Shown here: positions 17,275-26,000 of the stretch, one piece after another
How positions within the stretch are numbered: position 1 is the stretch's first letter
Layout of the letters: every line of letters starts with the position of its first letter
From: Prado023 sp963788325
GTDB lineage: Bacteria; Actinomycetota; Actinomycetes; S36-B12; CAIYMF01
Assembly: GCA_963788325.1 (NCBI GenBank)
Contig: CAWBGJ010000015.1
Span: forward strand, 124,001-188,000
Direction: 5' to 3'
DNA length: 64,000 bases
The notes under the pieces: generated by a model
Seen by the model: the letters and a program-made list of their open reading frames with translations, nothing else
What the model was told of the DNA's origin: nothing
Database searches by the model: none
Made by a program: the position numbers and the translations under genes

Positions 17275-17541
17275 ATGGTGATCCTGCGACGCGTCGTCGG
17301 TGAGCAGTTGCGCCGCCTGCGCCAGGACCAGGGGCGCACGCTGCGGGATGTGAGTTCCGCGGCCCGGGTCTCGTTGGGGTACCTCTCCGAGATCGAACGT
17401 GGCCAGAAGGAACCTTCGAGCGAACTGCTGGCGGCCATCTGCACGGCTCTCGACGTTCCGCTCTCCGCATTGCTCCGCAGCGTCAGCGACGAGGTGAGCG
17501 TCCTCGAGTCCGCGCGCGCCGACGTACCCAGCGCGGCCTGA
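17275..17541 (+). CDS. clgR: ClgR-type HTH transcriptional regulator
   Basis: 88 aa from ATG 17275, chosen because GGAAGGAAGG precedes it and family proteins start M(V/I)LLRR. An XRE/Cro-type helix-turn-helix spans residues ~10-65 (LRRLRQDQGRTLRDVSSAAR, VSLGYLSEIERGQKEPSSEL). ClgR activates clp protease genes and, in some actinobacteria, repair genes including recA; the pgsA-cinA-clgR-recA context supports the identity. The C terminus is short. Its transcript converges on lhr across 103 bp containing only weak inverted repeats (GGGCGC/GCGCCC at about 17597-17628). Confidence 0.88.
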   Translation: MVILRRVVGEQLRRLRQDQGRTLRDVSSAARVSLGYLSEIERGQKEPSSELLAAICTALDVPLSALLRSVSDEVSVLESARADVPSAA

Positions 17542-17644
17542 CCCGGCCAGCCGCCGCAGTCACTCGCTTCGCTCCCGGACCACATCCGGTGCTCAGGGCG
17601 CCCGCCGTTCGGTGACCGGACGAGCGCCCACCATTCCGACTCGG

Positions 17645-20600
17645 TCAGCGTGGCAACCGGTATCCCCGAGGGGTGAGGGCGAAGCCGGCGTCGGTCAGGG
17701 CTGTACGCACCTGGGTCGGGCCGTCGGGGGTCATCACGGAAAGCCCGTTGGCGCGCATGATCGTCAGCGGGGCCACCGTGTGGGCCTCGATCGCCAGGCG
17801 CAACGCCGCAGCTGCCGCCCTCACGTCACTGCCTGGCGGCTCCTCCAGTTCAGTTCGGTCCGTCGCGCCGAGGCCGAAGGTCAAGAGGCTGCGGCCGCCT
17901 CGCTCGACGTAGAGAACTGGTCGTCCGGCGATCAGGACCACATGGCAGCCCGCGGCCCTTGCGGGACGGTGCGGGGGACCGGCGCCACCCGCCCAGTCGC
18001 TGGAGGGCCATTCCAGGGCTGCGCCGTACGGATTGGCGGGGTCGGTAGTGGCCAGCGCGAGGGGTGCCGACGGTTGTTCCTCGAGTTTGCGTTCCAGTGC
18101 GCGCACCTCGTCGACGACGCCCGGCAGGGCGAACTGCGCCGCCCCCAGGCCCTCCACGGCGTACACCCGCTGGACGCGTCCACGTTCCTCCATCATCGCC
18201 AGCGTGCGGTAGGCGGCCGCAAAACCACCTGGGTCGCCCGCAGCCGCCACGGCGCCGCGCGTGACGATCCCCAGCCGGTCGAGGTGAGCCTGCGCCCGGG
18301 CCACGCTGACGATCTCCGGGGCCGGCAGCCCGGCCGGCAGGGCGAACCACCGCCCGGGCAGGTCCACGGGGAGCGTGCGTCGCGGGCCTGTGTCCTCGCG
18401 CCCTGTGGGGCTAATCCTCGGGCCCGACCCGGTCAGGCCCGAGGCCCCGTCGCGTGCGGGCAGGAGGTCGCCACCCGGTGGGCCCAGGGCCCCGCCGTGC
18501 CACAACTGGGCGTAGCGACCTCGCGGTGGTCGTGCGAGCCCGCGCCCTCGCTGGGCACCGGCTCGCACTGCCCGGCGGCCCTGCGCGCCCTGGGCAAGGA
18601 CTCGGGCGGGCTCAAGGGTGTCGTTGCTGACCAGCCCGGCCCAGAGCAGGTCCAGCAAAGCACTCGGAACCGCGGCCGCATGGCCCACGTCCTCGGCAGT
18701 GAACCGCCCCATGAGGTCGCGCAGGAACCAGCCACCGCCAGCGCGGAGCATCGCCAGCAGTTGCGCACCGACCGTCCCGTCGGGCGGTTCGGCCGCGCGC
18801 GGCAGGAGGAAGCCCACGTCCGCGGGAGCCAGCGAGATCCAGCCGTCACCTCCCGGTAGCGCCGCGCTGCCGGTCCACAGGACCTCACCTGCCGAGGTCA
18901 GCTCGTCGAGCATCGCTGGGGTGTATCCCGGCAGCCGGACCGGCAGGATCGAGGTTTCGAGCGCTGACCCCGGCAGGGGGATCCCCGCCATGGACCGGAC
19001 TGCCCGCAGCACACCCTCCGCGCCCCGCAGCCGGATCCGTGCGACCGACCCGACGTTCTGCCAACGTGGCAGGAAGACAGCCAGCGCGGGCTGGCTGACC
19101 GGCTCGATCTGCTTGCGCAGGATCGCGACCGAACGGCGCTTGATCAGGCGCAGCACATCGGGATGGCACCACTGCGGCCCCGGTGCGTCGGCCACGAACC
19201 AGCCCTCGATGATGCGTCCGCTTGCCCGACTCTCAGCCAGTCGTTGGGTCACTACAGCCGGGGGCAGGCCAACGGCGTCCACGACGTCCGCCGTGGTGAA
19301 CGGGCCGTTCGTCCTGGCGAACCTCGCCACGAGGTCACCGATCGGATCGTCGACCGGCTCGAGATGGGCGCCCGGCAGCCCGGCGGGCAGCGGGGCGCCC
19401 AGGCCATCGCGCAGCCGCGCGGCGTCCTCGATCACCGCCCAGACGTCGGCGCCGGCCACCCGGGTGCGGATCACCCGACGCTGGGCCTCGAGTCCGGCCA
19501 GCCACGCCGGCAGCACGCCGCGCCCTTCGGCTGCCTCCTGTGTGAGCGGACCGAGGACGCGCAGCAGGTCCGCGGCATCCTCGGGACGTCGAGCCCGGCG
19601 CTCGTCGGTGAGGTGCTGGAGTTGGGCGACCACGGCGGCGATGGCCTCCGGCTCGAGCAGGTCGCGCAGGTCGGTCTGGCCCAGTAGCTCTCCGAGCAGG
19701 GTCGGATCAAGGGTCAGTGCTGCCGCCCGACGCTCGGCCAGCGGCGAGTCGCCCTCGTAGAGGAACTCCGAGACGTAGCCGAACAGCAGCGAGCGGGCGA
19801 AGGGCGACGCTGTCTCTGGAGAGACCTCGACCACCGCGATCCGGCGCTGCGCGACCGAGGTCATGAGGTCGACCAGCCCGGGAAGGTCATAGACATCCCG
19901 CACGCATTCGCGGACGGCCTCCAGGACGATCGGGAAGGTGGGGTGCTCGGCGGCGATCTGCAGGAGTTGTGCCGAACGCTGGCGCTGCTGCCAGAGCGGG
20001 GCCCGCCGGCCCGGGCGAGGGCGCGGAAGCAGCAGCGCCCGGGATGCGCACTCGCGGAACCTGGCCGCGAACAGCGCCGACCCACCGATGAGCCGAGTCA
20101 CGTCGGCCTCGATGGTGTCCGGCTCGGGGAACAGCGCGGCCGTCGCGTCCGCGAGCCAGTCGTCGTCGGGCAGGTCGGGCAGTCGGGCCACCAGGCCGTC
20201 GTCACCATGCAGCACCGCGGCATCCATGCCGAACCGCTGGGCCAGGCGTTCGCGGGCGATCAACGCCCAGGGTGCGTGCACTCGGGCGCCGAACGGCGAG
20301 AGCACGGTGAGCCGCCAGTCACCGAGCTCGTCGCGGGTACGCTCGACCACGATGGTCCGGTCCGTGGGTACGCGGCTGGCCGCGGCCTGCTCGCGGACGT
20401 AGGCCGCCAGGTTCTCCCCGGCCCACCGGTCCAGCCCGAGGTCTGCGAGGCGAGTCCGCGTGGTGGCTGGGCTGTCGTCGTCGAGTGCTCGGGTGAAGGC
20501 GCCGATCGCGCGCCCGAGTTCGGCCGGGCGCCCGAACGAGTCCCCACGCCAGAACGGCAGCCGGCCGGGCGCCCCCGGCGCAGGCACCACGTTGACGCGG

Positions 20601-22369
20601 TCATGGCTGATGTCGGTGATGCGCCAACTGCTGGCACCGAGGGCGAACGTGTCGCCCACCCGCGACTCGTAGACCATCTCCTCGTCGAGCTCCCCGACCC
20701 TGCCCCCGCCCTCGATGAAGACCCCGAACAGGCCGCGATCGGGGATGGTGCCCCCGAGGTGACCGCCAGGCGCTGGGCCCCAGGCCTGGCGCGCAGGATG
20801 TCCTCGGTGCGGTCCCACACGATCCGTGGACGCAGCTCGGCGAAGGCGTCCGAGGGGTAGCGTCCGGCGAGCATGTCGACGACCGACTCGTACACGGCGG
20901 GTGTCGAGCTCAGCGAAGGCCGCCGTGCGGCGAAGCAGCCCCAGCAGGTCGGGCACCGACCAGTCGTCCATCGCGACGCAGGCCACGATCTGCTGGGCGG
21001 CGACGTCCAGGGGGTTGGTCGGGATGCGCAGCTCCTCGATCTCCCCGGTTTGCATGCGTGAGACCACGACGGTGCTGGTCAGCAGATCCGAGCGGTACTT
21101 GGGCAGGACCACACCCGCGGAGATCGCGCCTACCTGATGACCCGCGCGGCCGACACGCTGGAGCCCGGAGGCCACCGACGGGGGCGACTCGACCTGGATG
21201 ACCAGATCCACCGCACCCATATCGATGCCGAGCTCGAGGCTCGAGGTGGCGACCACCGCGGCCAGTCGCCCTGCTTTGAGGTCGTCCTCGATGAATGCGC
21301 GCTGCTCCTTGCTCACCGATCCGTGGTGGGCCCGGGCCAGCACGGCCGGGGCGCCACTGCTGGCCCCGGACTGGGCCATCACCTCGGCGGGTGGCTGGCC
21401 CACGGGCCGAGGCGAGCCGACATCACCGGGGCGGTCCGGATCGGCGGCAGCTGCTTGCTGACCGTTCGACTCGGCCCGCTCGGCGTGGATCTCATTGATG
21501 CGGGCCGTGAGCCGTTCGGCCAGGCGCCGGGAGTTGGCGAACACGATCGTCGAGGTGTGGGCCTCGATCAGGTCCACCATGCGGGCCTCGACATGTGGCC
21601 AGATCGAGGCCGTCGGTGATCCGTCCGGGGAGGGCGCAGAACCCAGTTCACCCATGTCCTCGACGGGCACCTCGACCGTCAGCTGCCATCGTTTGGCCGT
21701 GCTCTCGGCCACGATCTCCACAGGATGGTCCCCGCTGAGGAACCGTGCGGCAACCTCCGGCGGGCGCACGGTCGCGGACAGCCCGATCCGAGGGATCCGG
21801 CGAGCCGCGAGGTGATCAAGGCGCGCGAGGCTCACAGCGAGGTGCGCCCCGCGCTTGGACCCGGCGATGGCGTGCACCTCATCGACGATGATGGTCTCGA
21901 CGCCAGCCAGGATGCTCCGGGTCGCCGAGGTGAGCAGCAGGAACAGCGACTCCGGGGTGGTGATGAGAATGTCCGGTGGCCGGCGGGCCATGCTGCGCCG
22001 CTCGGAGGCCGGGGTGTCCCCGGTCCGAAGGCCGACGGTGACACGTGGCTCGGGTAGGCCCAGAAGCGCGCACTGGGTGGCGATACCGGCCAGGGGAGCG
22101 CGCAGGTTGCGCTCCACGTCGACAGCCAGGGCCTTGAGCGGGCTGACGTAGAGCACGCGCACCCCCGGGGCCTCACGCGGCTCCAGGCAGCGGTCGATGG
22201 CGCTGAGGAAGGCTGCCAGGGTCTTGCCCGAACCCGTGGGTGCCACTGCCAGCACGTCGGAGCCGGCCTGGATCCGGGGCCAGGCGCCGGCCTGCACGGG
22301 GGTCGGCTCGTGGAAGGACGCGTCGAACCACCGGCGGGTGGGCTCGGAGAACGCGGCCATGGGATGCAC
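17645..22369 (-). CDS. lhr: Large superfamily 2 DNA helicase Lhr, with a compensating pair of frameshifts
   Basis: About 1574 aa from GTG 22369 (GAGGA 7-8 nt upstream; ATG 22360 is an alternative). Walker A APTGSGKTL near residue 45, DEVH box (IIVDEVHAIAG), LSATVRPP, VATSSLELGIDMG and QRVGRAGH show the helicase core; the long C-terminal half is typical Lhr. Family members unwind DNA and RNA:DNA hybrids in repair. Between about 20751 and 20905 the reading frame is out of phase: the conserved sequence MLAGRYPSDAFAELRPRIVW appears in another frame, entered near 20901-20911 and left at a C5 run (20751-20755) where six bases are expected. The two changes cancel. The remainder is intact. Confidence 0.92.
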   Translation of the reverse strand: MHPMAAFSEPTRRWFDASFHEPTPVQAGAWPRIQAGSDVLAVAPTGSGKTLAAFLSAIDRCLEPREAPGVRVLYVSPLKALAVDVERNLRAPLAGIATQCALLGLPEPRVTVGLRTGDTPASERRSMARRPPDILITTPESLFLLLTSATRSILAGVETIIVDEVHAIAGSKRGAHLAVSLARLDHLAARRIPRIGLSATVRPPEVAARFLSGDHPVEIVAESTAKRWQLTVEVPVEDMGELGSAPSPDGSPTASIWPHVEARMVDLIEAHTSTIVFANSRRLAERLTARINEIHAERAESNGQQAAAADPDRPGDVGSPRPVGQPPAEVMAQSGASSGAPAVLARAHHGSVSKEQRAFIEDDLKAGRLAAVVATSSLELGIDMGAVDLVIQVESPPSVASGLQRVGRAGHQVGAISAGVVLPKYRSDLLTSTVVVSRMQTGEIEELRIPTNPLDVAAQQIVACVAMDDWSVPDLLGLLRRTAAFAELDTRRVRVGRRHARRTLPLGRLRRAASTDRVGPHRGHPARQAWGPAPGGHLGGTIPDRGLFGVFIEGGGRVGELDEEMVYESRVGDTFALGASSWRITDISHDRVNVVPAPGAPGRLPFWRGDSFGRPAELGRAIGAFTRALDDDSPATTRTRLADLGLDRWAGENLAAYVREQAAASRVPTDRTIVVERTRDELGDWRLTVLSPFGARVHAPWALIARERLAQRFGMDAAVLHGDDGLVARLPDLPDDDWLADATAALFPEPDTIEADVTRLIGGSALFAARFRECASRALLLPRPRPGRRAPLWQQRQRSAQLLQIAAEHPTFPIVLEAVRECVRDVYDLPGLVDLMTSVAQRRIAVVEVSPETASPFARSLLFGYVSEFLYEGDSPLAERRAAALTLDPTLLGELLGQTDLRDLLEPEAIAAVVAQLQHLTDERRARRPEDAADLLRVLGPLTQEAAEGRGVLPAWLAGLEAQRRVIRTRVAGADVWAVIEDAARLRDGLGAPLPAGLPGAHLEPVDDPIGDLVARFARTNGPFTTADVVDAVGLPPAVVTQRLAESRASGRIIEGWFVADAPGPQWCHPDVLRLIKRRSVAILRKQIEPVSQPALAVFLPRWQNVGSVARIRLRGAEGVLRAVRSMAGIPLPGSALETSILPVRLPGYTPAMLDELTSAGEVLWTGSAALPGGDGWISLAPADVGFLLPRAAEPPDGTVGAQLLAMLRAGGGWFLRDLMGRFTAEDVGHAAAVPSALLDLLWAGLVSNDTLEPARVLAQGAQGRRAVRAGAQRGRGLARPPRGRYAQLWHGGALGPPGGDLLPARDGASGLTGSGPRISPTGREDTGPRRTLPVDLPGRWFALPAGLPAPEIVSVARAQAHLDRLGIVTRGAVAAAGDPGGFAAAYRTLAMMEERGRVQRVYAVEGLGAAQFALPGVVDEVRALERKLEEQPSAPLALATTDPANPYGAALEWPSSDWAGGAGPPHRPARAAGCHVVLIAGRPVLYVERGGRSLLTFGLGATDRTELEEPPGSDVRAAAAALRLAIEAHTVAPLTIMRANGLSVMTPDGPTQVRTALTDAGFALTPRGYRLPR

Positions 22370-22436
22370 GGGGACATCCTCGCGCGTGGGTGCGACATCG
22401 GCTGCTCCACGGCCGCGAGGATGGCACGATGCTGCC

Positions 22437-22631
22437 ATGCGGTTGGCTGACTTCTGGGAGCGCATGGACCTGACGTTCGGGCGCGCGTACGCCCGCTCCT
22501 GGGCCGACGACCAGCACCTGGCCGCTCTCGGCGGGCGGACAGTGCATCAGGCACTGGCCGAGGGCGAGGACACCCGTGAGGTCTGGCGAGCGGTCTGCGC
22601 CCATGCCCGCGTGCCCAACGACCTCGCCTGA
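22437..22631 (+). CDS. DUF3046 protein
   Basis: 64 aa from ATG 22437. The sequence (MRLADFWERMDLTFGRAYAR, SWADDQHLAALGGRTVHQAL, VWRAVCAHARVPNDLA) matches the DUF3046 family, short soluble proteins encoded directly upstream of recA in actinobacteria. No function is established. It is divergent from lhr and separated from recA by 186 bp containing the SOS-controlled promoter. Confidence 0.85.
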   Translation: MRLADFWERMDLTFGRAYARSWADDQHLAALGGRTVHQALAEGEDTREVWRAVCAHARVPNDLA

Positions 22632-22649
22632 TCGGCGTGTCGCACGCGC

Positions 22650-22673
22650 TCGAACAGGTGTTCGTACTAGTCT
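22650..22673 (+). promoter_or_regulatory. recA promoter with LexA (SOS) box
   Basis: TCGAACAGGTGTTCGT at 22650-22665 matches the actinobacterial SOS box TCGAAC-N4-GTTCGA at 15 of 16 positions counting the spacer as free. A -10 hexamer TAGTCT follows at 22668-22673, so LexA bound here would block the promoter. The predicted leader is about 138 nt. RBS AAGGAG lies before ATG 22818. A TCATCCACAGGT element is at 22709-22720. Confidence 0.85.
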
Positions 22674-22817
22674 GGCCCCTGTTGGTCGCTGGGTGATCCG
22701 CGCAGGGGTCATCCACAGGTGCGCAACGAGTCGGGTCGCAATGTCGGAGCCCCCTCCTAGTGTCCATACCTGACAGAACCGGAGTGCTTCGGCACCGCGA
22801 GACCCAAGGAGTTCGCA

Positions 22818-23861
22818 ATGGCTGCACAGGACCGTGACAAGGCGCTGGAGTCGGCGCTGCTGCACCTCGAGAAGCAGTTCGGCAAGGGCACGGTGATGCG
22901 TCTGGGCGACCAGCCATCCGTTCCCATGGACGTGATCCCCACCGGGGCGATCGCGCTGGACATCGCGCTGGGCATCGGGGGCCTGCCCCGAGGTCGGGTC
23001 GTGGAGATCTACGGCCCCGAGTCCAGCGGCAAGACGACTGTCGCGCTGCACGCCGTGGCCAGTGCCCAGGCCGCCGGCGGGATTGCCGCGTTCATCGACG
23101 CGGAGCACGCCTTGGACCCGGTCTACGCCCAGAAGCTCGGGGTGAACATCGACGACCTCTATGTCTCGCAACCGGACACCGGCGAGCAGGCCCTGGAGAT
23201 CGCTGACACGCTCGTCCGCTCCGGGGCCATCGACCTGATCGTGATCGACTCCGTGGCCGCACTGACGCCCAAGGCCGAGATCGAGGGCGAAATGGGCGAC
23301 AGCCACGTGGGCCTGCAGGCCAGGCTGATGAGCCAGGCGCTGCGAAAGATGACCGGCGCGCTGAGCAACACCGGCACGACGCTGATCTTCATCAACCAGC
23401 TGCGCGAGAAGATCGGCGTCATGTTCGGCAGCCCCGAGACCACCACCGGCGGCAAGGCACTGAAGTTCTATGCCTCGGTCCGCATGGACATCCGGCGCAT
23501 CGAGACCCTCAAGGACGGCACGGAGCCGGTTGGGTCGCGCACTCGGGTCAAGGTTGTGAAGAACAAGGTGGCGCCACCGTTCAAGCAGGCCGAGTTCGAC
23601 ATCCTCTACGGACTGGGGATCTCCCGCGAGGGTGGACTGATCGACATCGGGGTCGATCAGGGCTTCGTTCGCAAGGCCGGAGCCTGGTACACCTACGACG
23701 GCGACCAGCTCGGTCAGGGCAAGGAGAACGCGCGAGCCTTCCTGCGCGACAACCCCGATCTGGCCAACGAGATCGAGAAGCGGATCAAGGAGAAGCTCGG
23801 CATCGGCCCGCAGGTGGACGCTCCAGCCGCCGCGGAGGGCGCACGCCCGATCGACGCCTGA
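22818..23861 (+). CDS. recA: Recombinase RecA
   Basis: 347 aa, normal length, no intein. Walker A GPESSGKTT at residues 66-74, then LIVIDSVAALTPKAEIEGEMGD and INQLREKIGVMFGSPETTTGG including DNA-binding loops L1 and L2. It forms filaments on single-stranded DNA, performs strand exchange, and stimulates autocleavage of LexA (encoded at 33611). Transcription is under a clear SOS box. recX follows after a single nucleotide. Confidence 0.98.
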   Translation: MAAQDRDKALESALLHLEKQFGKGTVMRLGDQPSVPMDVIPTGAIALDIALGIGGLPRGRVVEIYGPESSGKTTVALHAVASAQAAGGIAAFIDAEHALDPVYAQKLGVNIDDLYVSQPDTGEQALEIADTLVRSGAIDLIVIDSVAALTPKAEIEGEMGDSHVGLQARLMSQALRKMTGALSNTGTTLIFINQLREKIGVMFGSPETTTGGKALKFYASVRMDIRRIETLKDGTEPVGSRTRVKVVKNKVAPPFKQAEFDILYGLGISREGGLIDIGVDQGFVRKAGAWYTYDGDQLGQGKENARAFLRDNPDLANEIEKRIKEKLGIGPQVDAPAAAEGARPIDA

Positions 23862-23862
23862 C

Positions 23863-24435
23863 ATGCGCCGGGGCGTGGAGCCGCCACCGGACCTAGCCGA
23901 GGAGCACGCCAATCCGCCGGCTGATCCAGAACAGGTGGCGCGCACCATTCTCCTGCGGCGGCTCGAGGCAGCCCCGCGCACGAGGGCTCAGTTGGCGAGC
24001 ACCCTTCGCGAGCGGGATGTTCCCGAGGACGTCGCACAGCGGGTGCTGACCAGGTTCGAGGAGGTCGGCCTCATCGATGACCGGACCTTCGCCATGATGT
24101 GGGTCGAGTCGCGACAGCGTGGCCGTCAGTTGGCGCCGAGGGCCCTGCGGATGGAACTGCGTCAGCGTGGGGTCGCCGCGGAGCTCATCGACGAGGCACT
24201 GGCCAGCCTGGACCCGCGGGATGAGCTCAGCGCGGCGCGGGAGGTGGCCCGGCGCAAGGCCCGCTCAGTGGCCACCCTGCCGCGCCCGACCCAGGTCCGT
24301 CGAATGTCCGGGGCGCTCGCGCGCAAGGGCTACGGGCCGGGGCTGAGCTCGCAGGTCGTGCGGGAAGTGCTCGACGAGCTGCGGGATGCTGCCTGCGACG
24401 ACGAGGTCAGTGCGGATCCCGGCCCGTGGGGGTGA
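23863..24435 (+). CDS. recX: RecA regulator RecX
   Basis: 190 aa, ATG 23863 one nucleotide after the recA stop. Three-helix repeats typical of RecX: LRRLEAAPRTRAQLASTLRE, RFEEVGLIDDRTFAMMWVES and LRMELRQRGVAAELIDEAL. It binds RecA filaments and inhibits recombinase activity, and co-transcription with recA couples inhibitor to target. The stop codon lies inside a 21-bp tandem repeat (24427-24468). Confidence 0.92.
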   Translation: MRRGVEPPPDLAEEHANPPADPEQVARTILLRRLEAAPRTRAQLASTLRERDVPEDVAQRVLTRFEEVGLIDDRTFAMMWVESRQRGRQLAPRALRMELRQRGVAAELIDEALASLDPRDELSAAREVARRKARSVATLPRPTQVRRMSGALARKGYGPGLSSQVVREVLDELRDAACDDEVSADPGPWG

Positions 24436-24468
24436 GGGCACCAGGAGTGGGGGTGAGGGCACCAGGAG
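24427..24468. repeat. 21-bp perfect tandem duplication at the 3' end of recX
   Basis: Two identical 21-bp units (24427-24447 and 24448-24468, core GGGGGTGAGGGCACCAGGAG) with a partial third start (TGGGG). The recX stop codon TGA at 24433-24435 is in the first unit. Confidence 0.9.
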
Positions 24469-24493
24469 TGGGGCCCGGGCGCGTGGGAGCACC

Positions 24494-24499
24494 TACCCT
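24494..24499 (+). promoter_or_regulatory. Possible -10 hexamer upstream of miaB
   Basis: TACCCT, 9 nt before ATG 24509; no Shine-Dalgarno, so a leaderless or very short-leader transcript is likely. Confidence 0.4.
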
Positions 24500-24508
24500 T
24501 GACTCCTG

Positions 24509-25999
24509 ATGACGACGAACACGACCATCCCCCCGGCCGTCCGCACCTACGAGGTGCGGACCTACGGCTGCCAGATGAACGTGCACGACTCCGAACGGAT
24601 CGGCGGCCTACTCGAGGCGCACGGCTACGTGAGAGCCGATCCCGGGCAGGCCGATGTCGTCGTGCTCAACACCTGCGCCGTCCGGGAGAACGCCGACAAC
24701 AAGCTCTACGGCAACCTCGGTCACCTGGCCTCTGTGAAGCGCGAGCACCCGGGCATGCAGATCGCGGTGGGCGGCTGCCTTGCCCAGAAGGACCGCGAGG
24801 GGATCGTGGCGCGAGCCCCGTGGGTCGATGTGGTCTTCGGCACCCACAACATCGATGTCCTGCCCGCCCTGCTGCGCCGGGCCGAGGTGGCCCAGACCGC
24901 GCAGGTGGAGATCGAGGAGTCGCTGCGTACGTTCCCCTCCACCCTGCCCAGTCGGCGCGAGTCGGCCTACGCGGCCTGGGTGGCGATCAGCGTCGGATGC
25001 AACAACACGTGCACCTTCTGCATCGTGCCCAGCCTGCGCGGGCAGGAACGCGACCGTCGACCCGGTGAGATCCTTGCTGAGGTCGAGGCCCTCGTGGCCG
25101 ACGGCGTCATCGAGGTCACCCTCCTGGGCCAGAACGTCAACGCCTACGGCTCGGACTTCGGCCAGCGCGACGCGTTCGCGGACCTGCTGCGTGCGGTGGG
25201 CAGCGTGCCAGGCCTGGAGCGCGTGCGCTTCACCTCTCCGCATCCCCGGGACTTCACCAGTGAGGTCATCGCCGCAATGGCGCAGACCCCGACCGTGATG
25301 CCGAGCCTGCACATGCCGCTGCAGTCGGGCAGTGACCGGATCCTGCGGGCCATGCGACGCTCCTACCGACGCGACCGGTTCCTGGCGATCCTCGACGAGG
25401 TGCGCACGGCGATCCCGCAGGCCGCGATCACGACCGACATCATCGTCGGGTTCCCAGGGGAGACCGAGCACGACTTCACCGAGACCCTGGACCTCGTAGA
25501 GCGCGCCCGGTTCGCAGCCGCCTTCACCTTCCAGTACTCGCCACGACCGGGCACCCCGGCGGCCACCATGGCCGACCAGGTGCCCAAGGCCGTCGTGCAG
25601 GAACGCTACGAGCGGCTCGTCGAGGCCCTGGACCGGATCTCGTGGGAGCAGAACCTCGCCCTGGTCGGCAGCACCGCCGAGGTGCTGGTCGCCGAGGGGG
25701 AGGGGCGCAAGGACCAGGCCACGGCACGCATGTCCGGCCGAGCCCGGGACAACCGGCTGGTGCACTTCGCCGGACAGCCGACGGCCCGCCCAGGTGACTG
25801 CGTCACCGTCCGCATCGATGCCGCAGCTCCCCACCACCTGACGGCCACCGCCCTCGAGGTACGCACCACCACCGCCGGTGACGCCTGGGCCGCGCGACAG
25901 ATCGCCTGCGCGCCGGCCCCGCTGTCGGCGGGCGTCAGTTCCGACCAGCCGATCGGTGCGGTCGCGCTGGGCATGCCCACGCTGCGGCCTGTGGGCTGA
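24509..25999 (+). CDS. miaB: tRNA-2-methylthio-N6-dimethylallyladenosine synthase MiaB
   Basis: 496 aa. N-terminal UPF0004 domain (VRTYGCQMNVHDSERI, LNTCAVRENADNK), radical-SAM cysteines C164, C168 and C171 (SVGCNNTCTFCIVPSLRG), and a TRAM domain around 370-440. It adds a methylthio group to i6A37 of tRNAs, acting after MiaA, whose gene follows with 1 nt between stop and start. The last ~55 residues after the TRAM domain are Ala/Pro-rich and variable. Confidence 0.95.
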   Translation: MTTNTTIPPAVRTYEVRTYGCQMNVHDSERIGGLLEAHGYVRADPGQADVVVLNTCAVRENADNKLYGNLGHLASVKREHPGMQIAVGGCLAQKDREGIVARAPWVDVVFGTHNIDVLPALLRRAEVAQTAQVEIEESLRTFPSTLPSRRESAYAAWVAISVGCNNTCTFCIVPSLRGQERDRRPGEILAEVEALVADGVIEVTLLGQNVNAYGSDFGQRDAFADLLRAVGSVPGLERVRFTSPHPRDFTSEVIAAMAQTPTVMPSLHMPLQSGSDRILRAMRRSYRRDRFLAILDEVRTAIPQAAITTDIIVGFPGETEHDFTETLDLVERARFAAAFTFQYSPRPGTPAATMADQVPKAVVQERYERLVEALDRISWEQNLALVGSTAEVLVAEGEGRKDQATARMSGRARDNRLVHFAGQPTARPGDCVTVRIDAAAPHHLTATALEVRTTTAGDAWAARQIACAPAPLSAGVSSDQPIGAVALGMPTLRPVG

Positions 26000-26000
26000 G

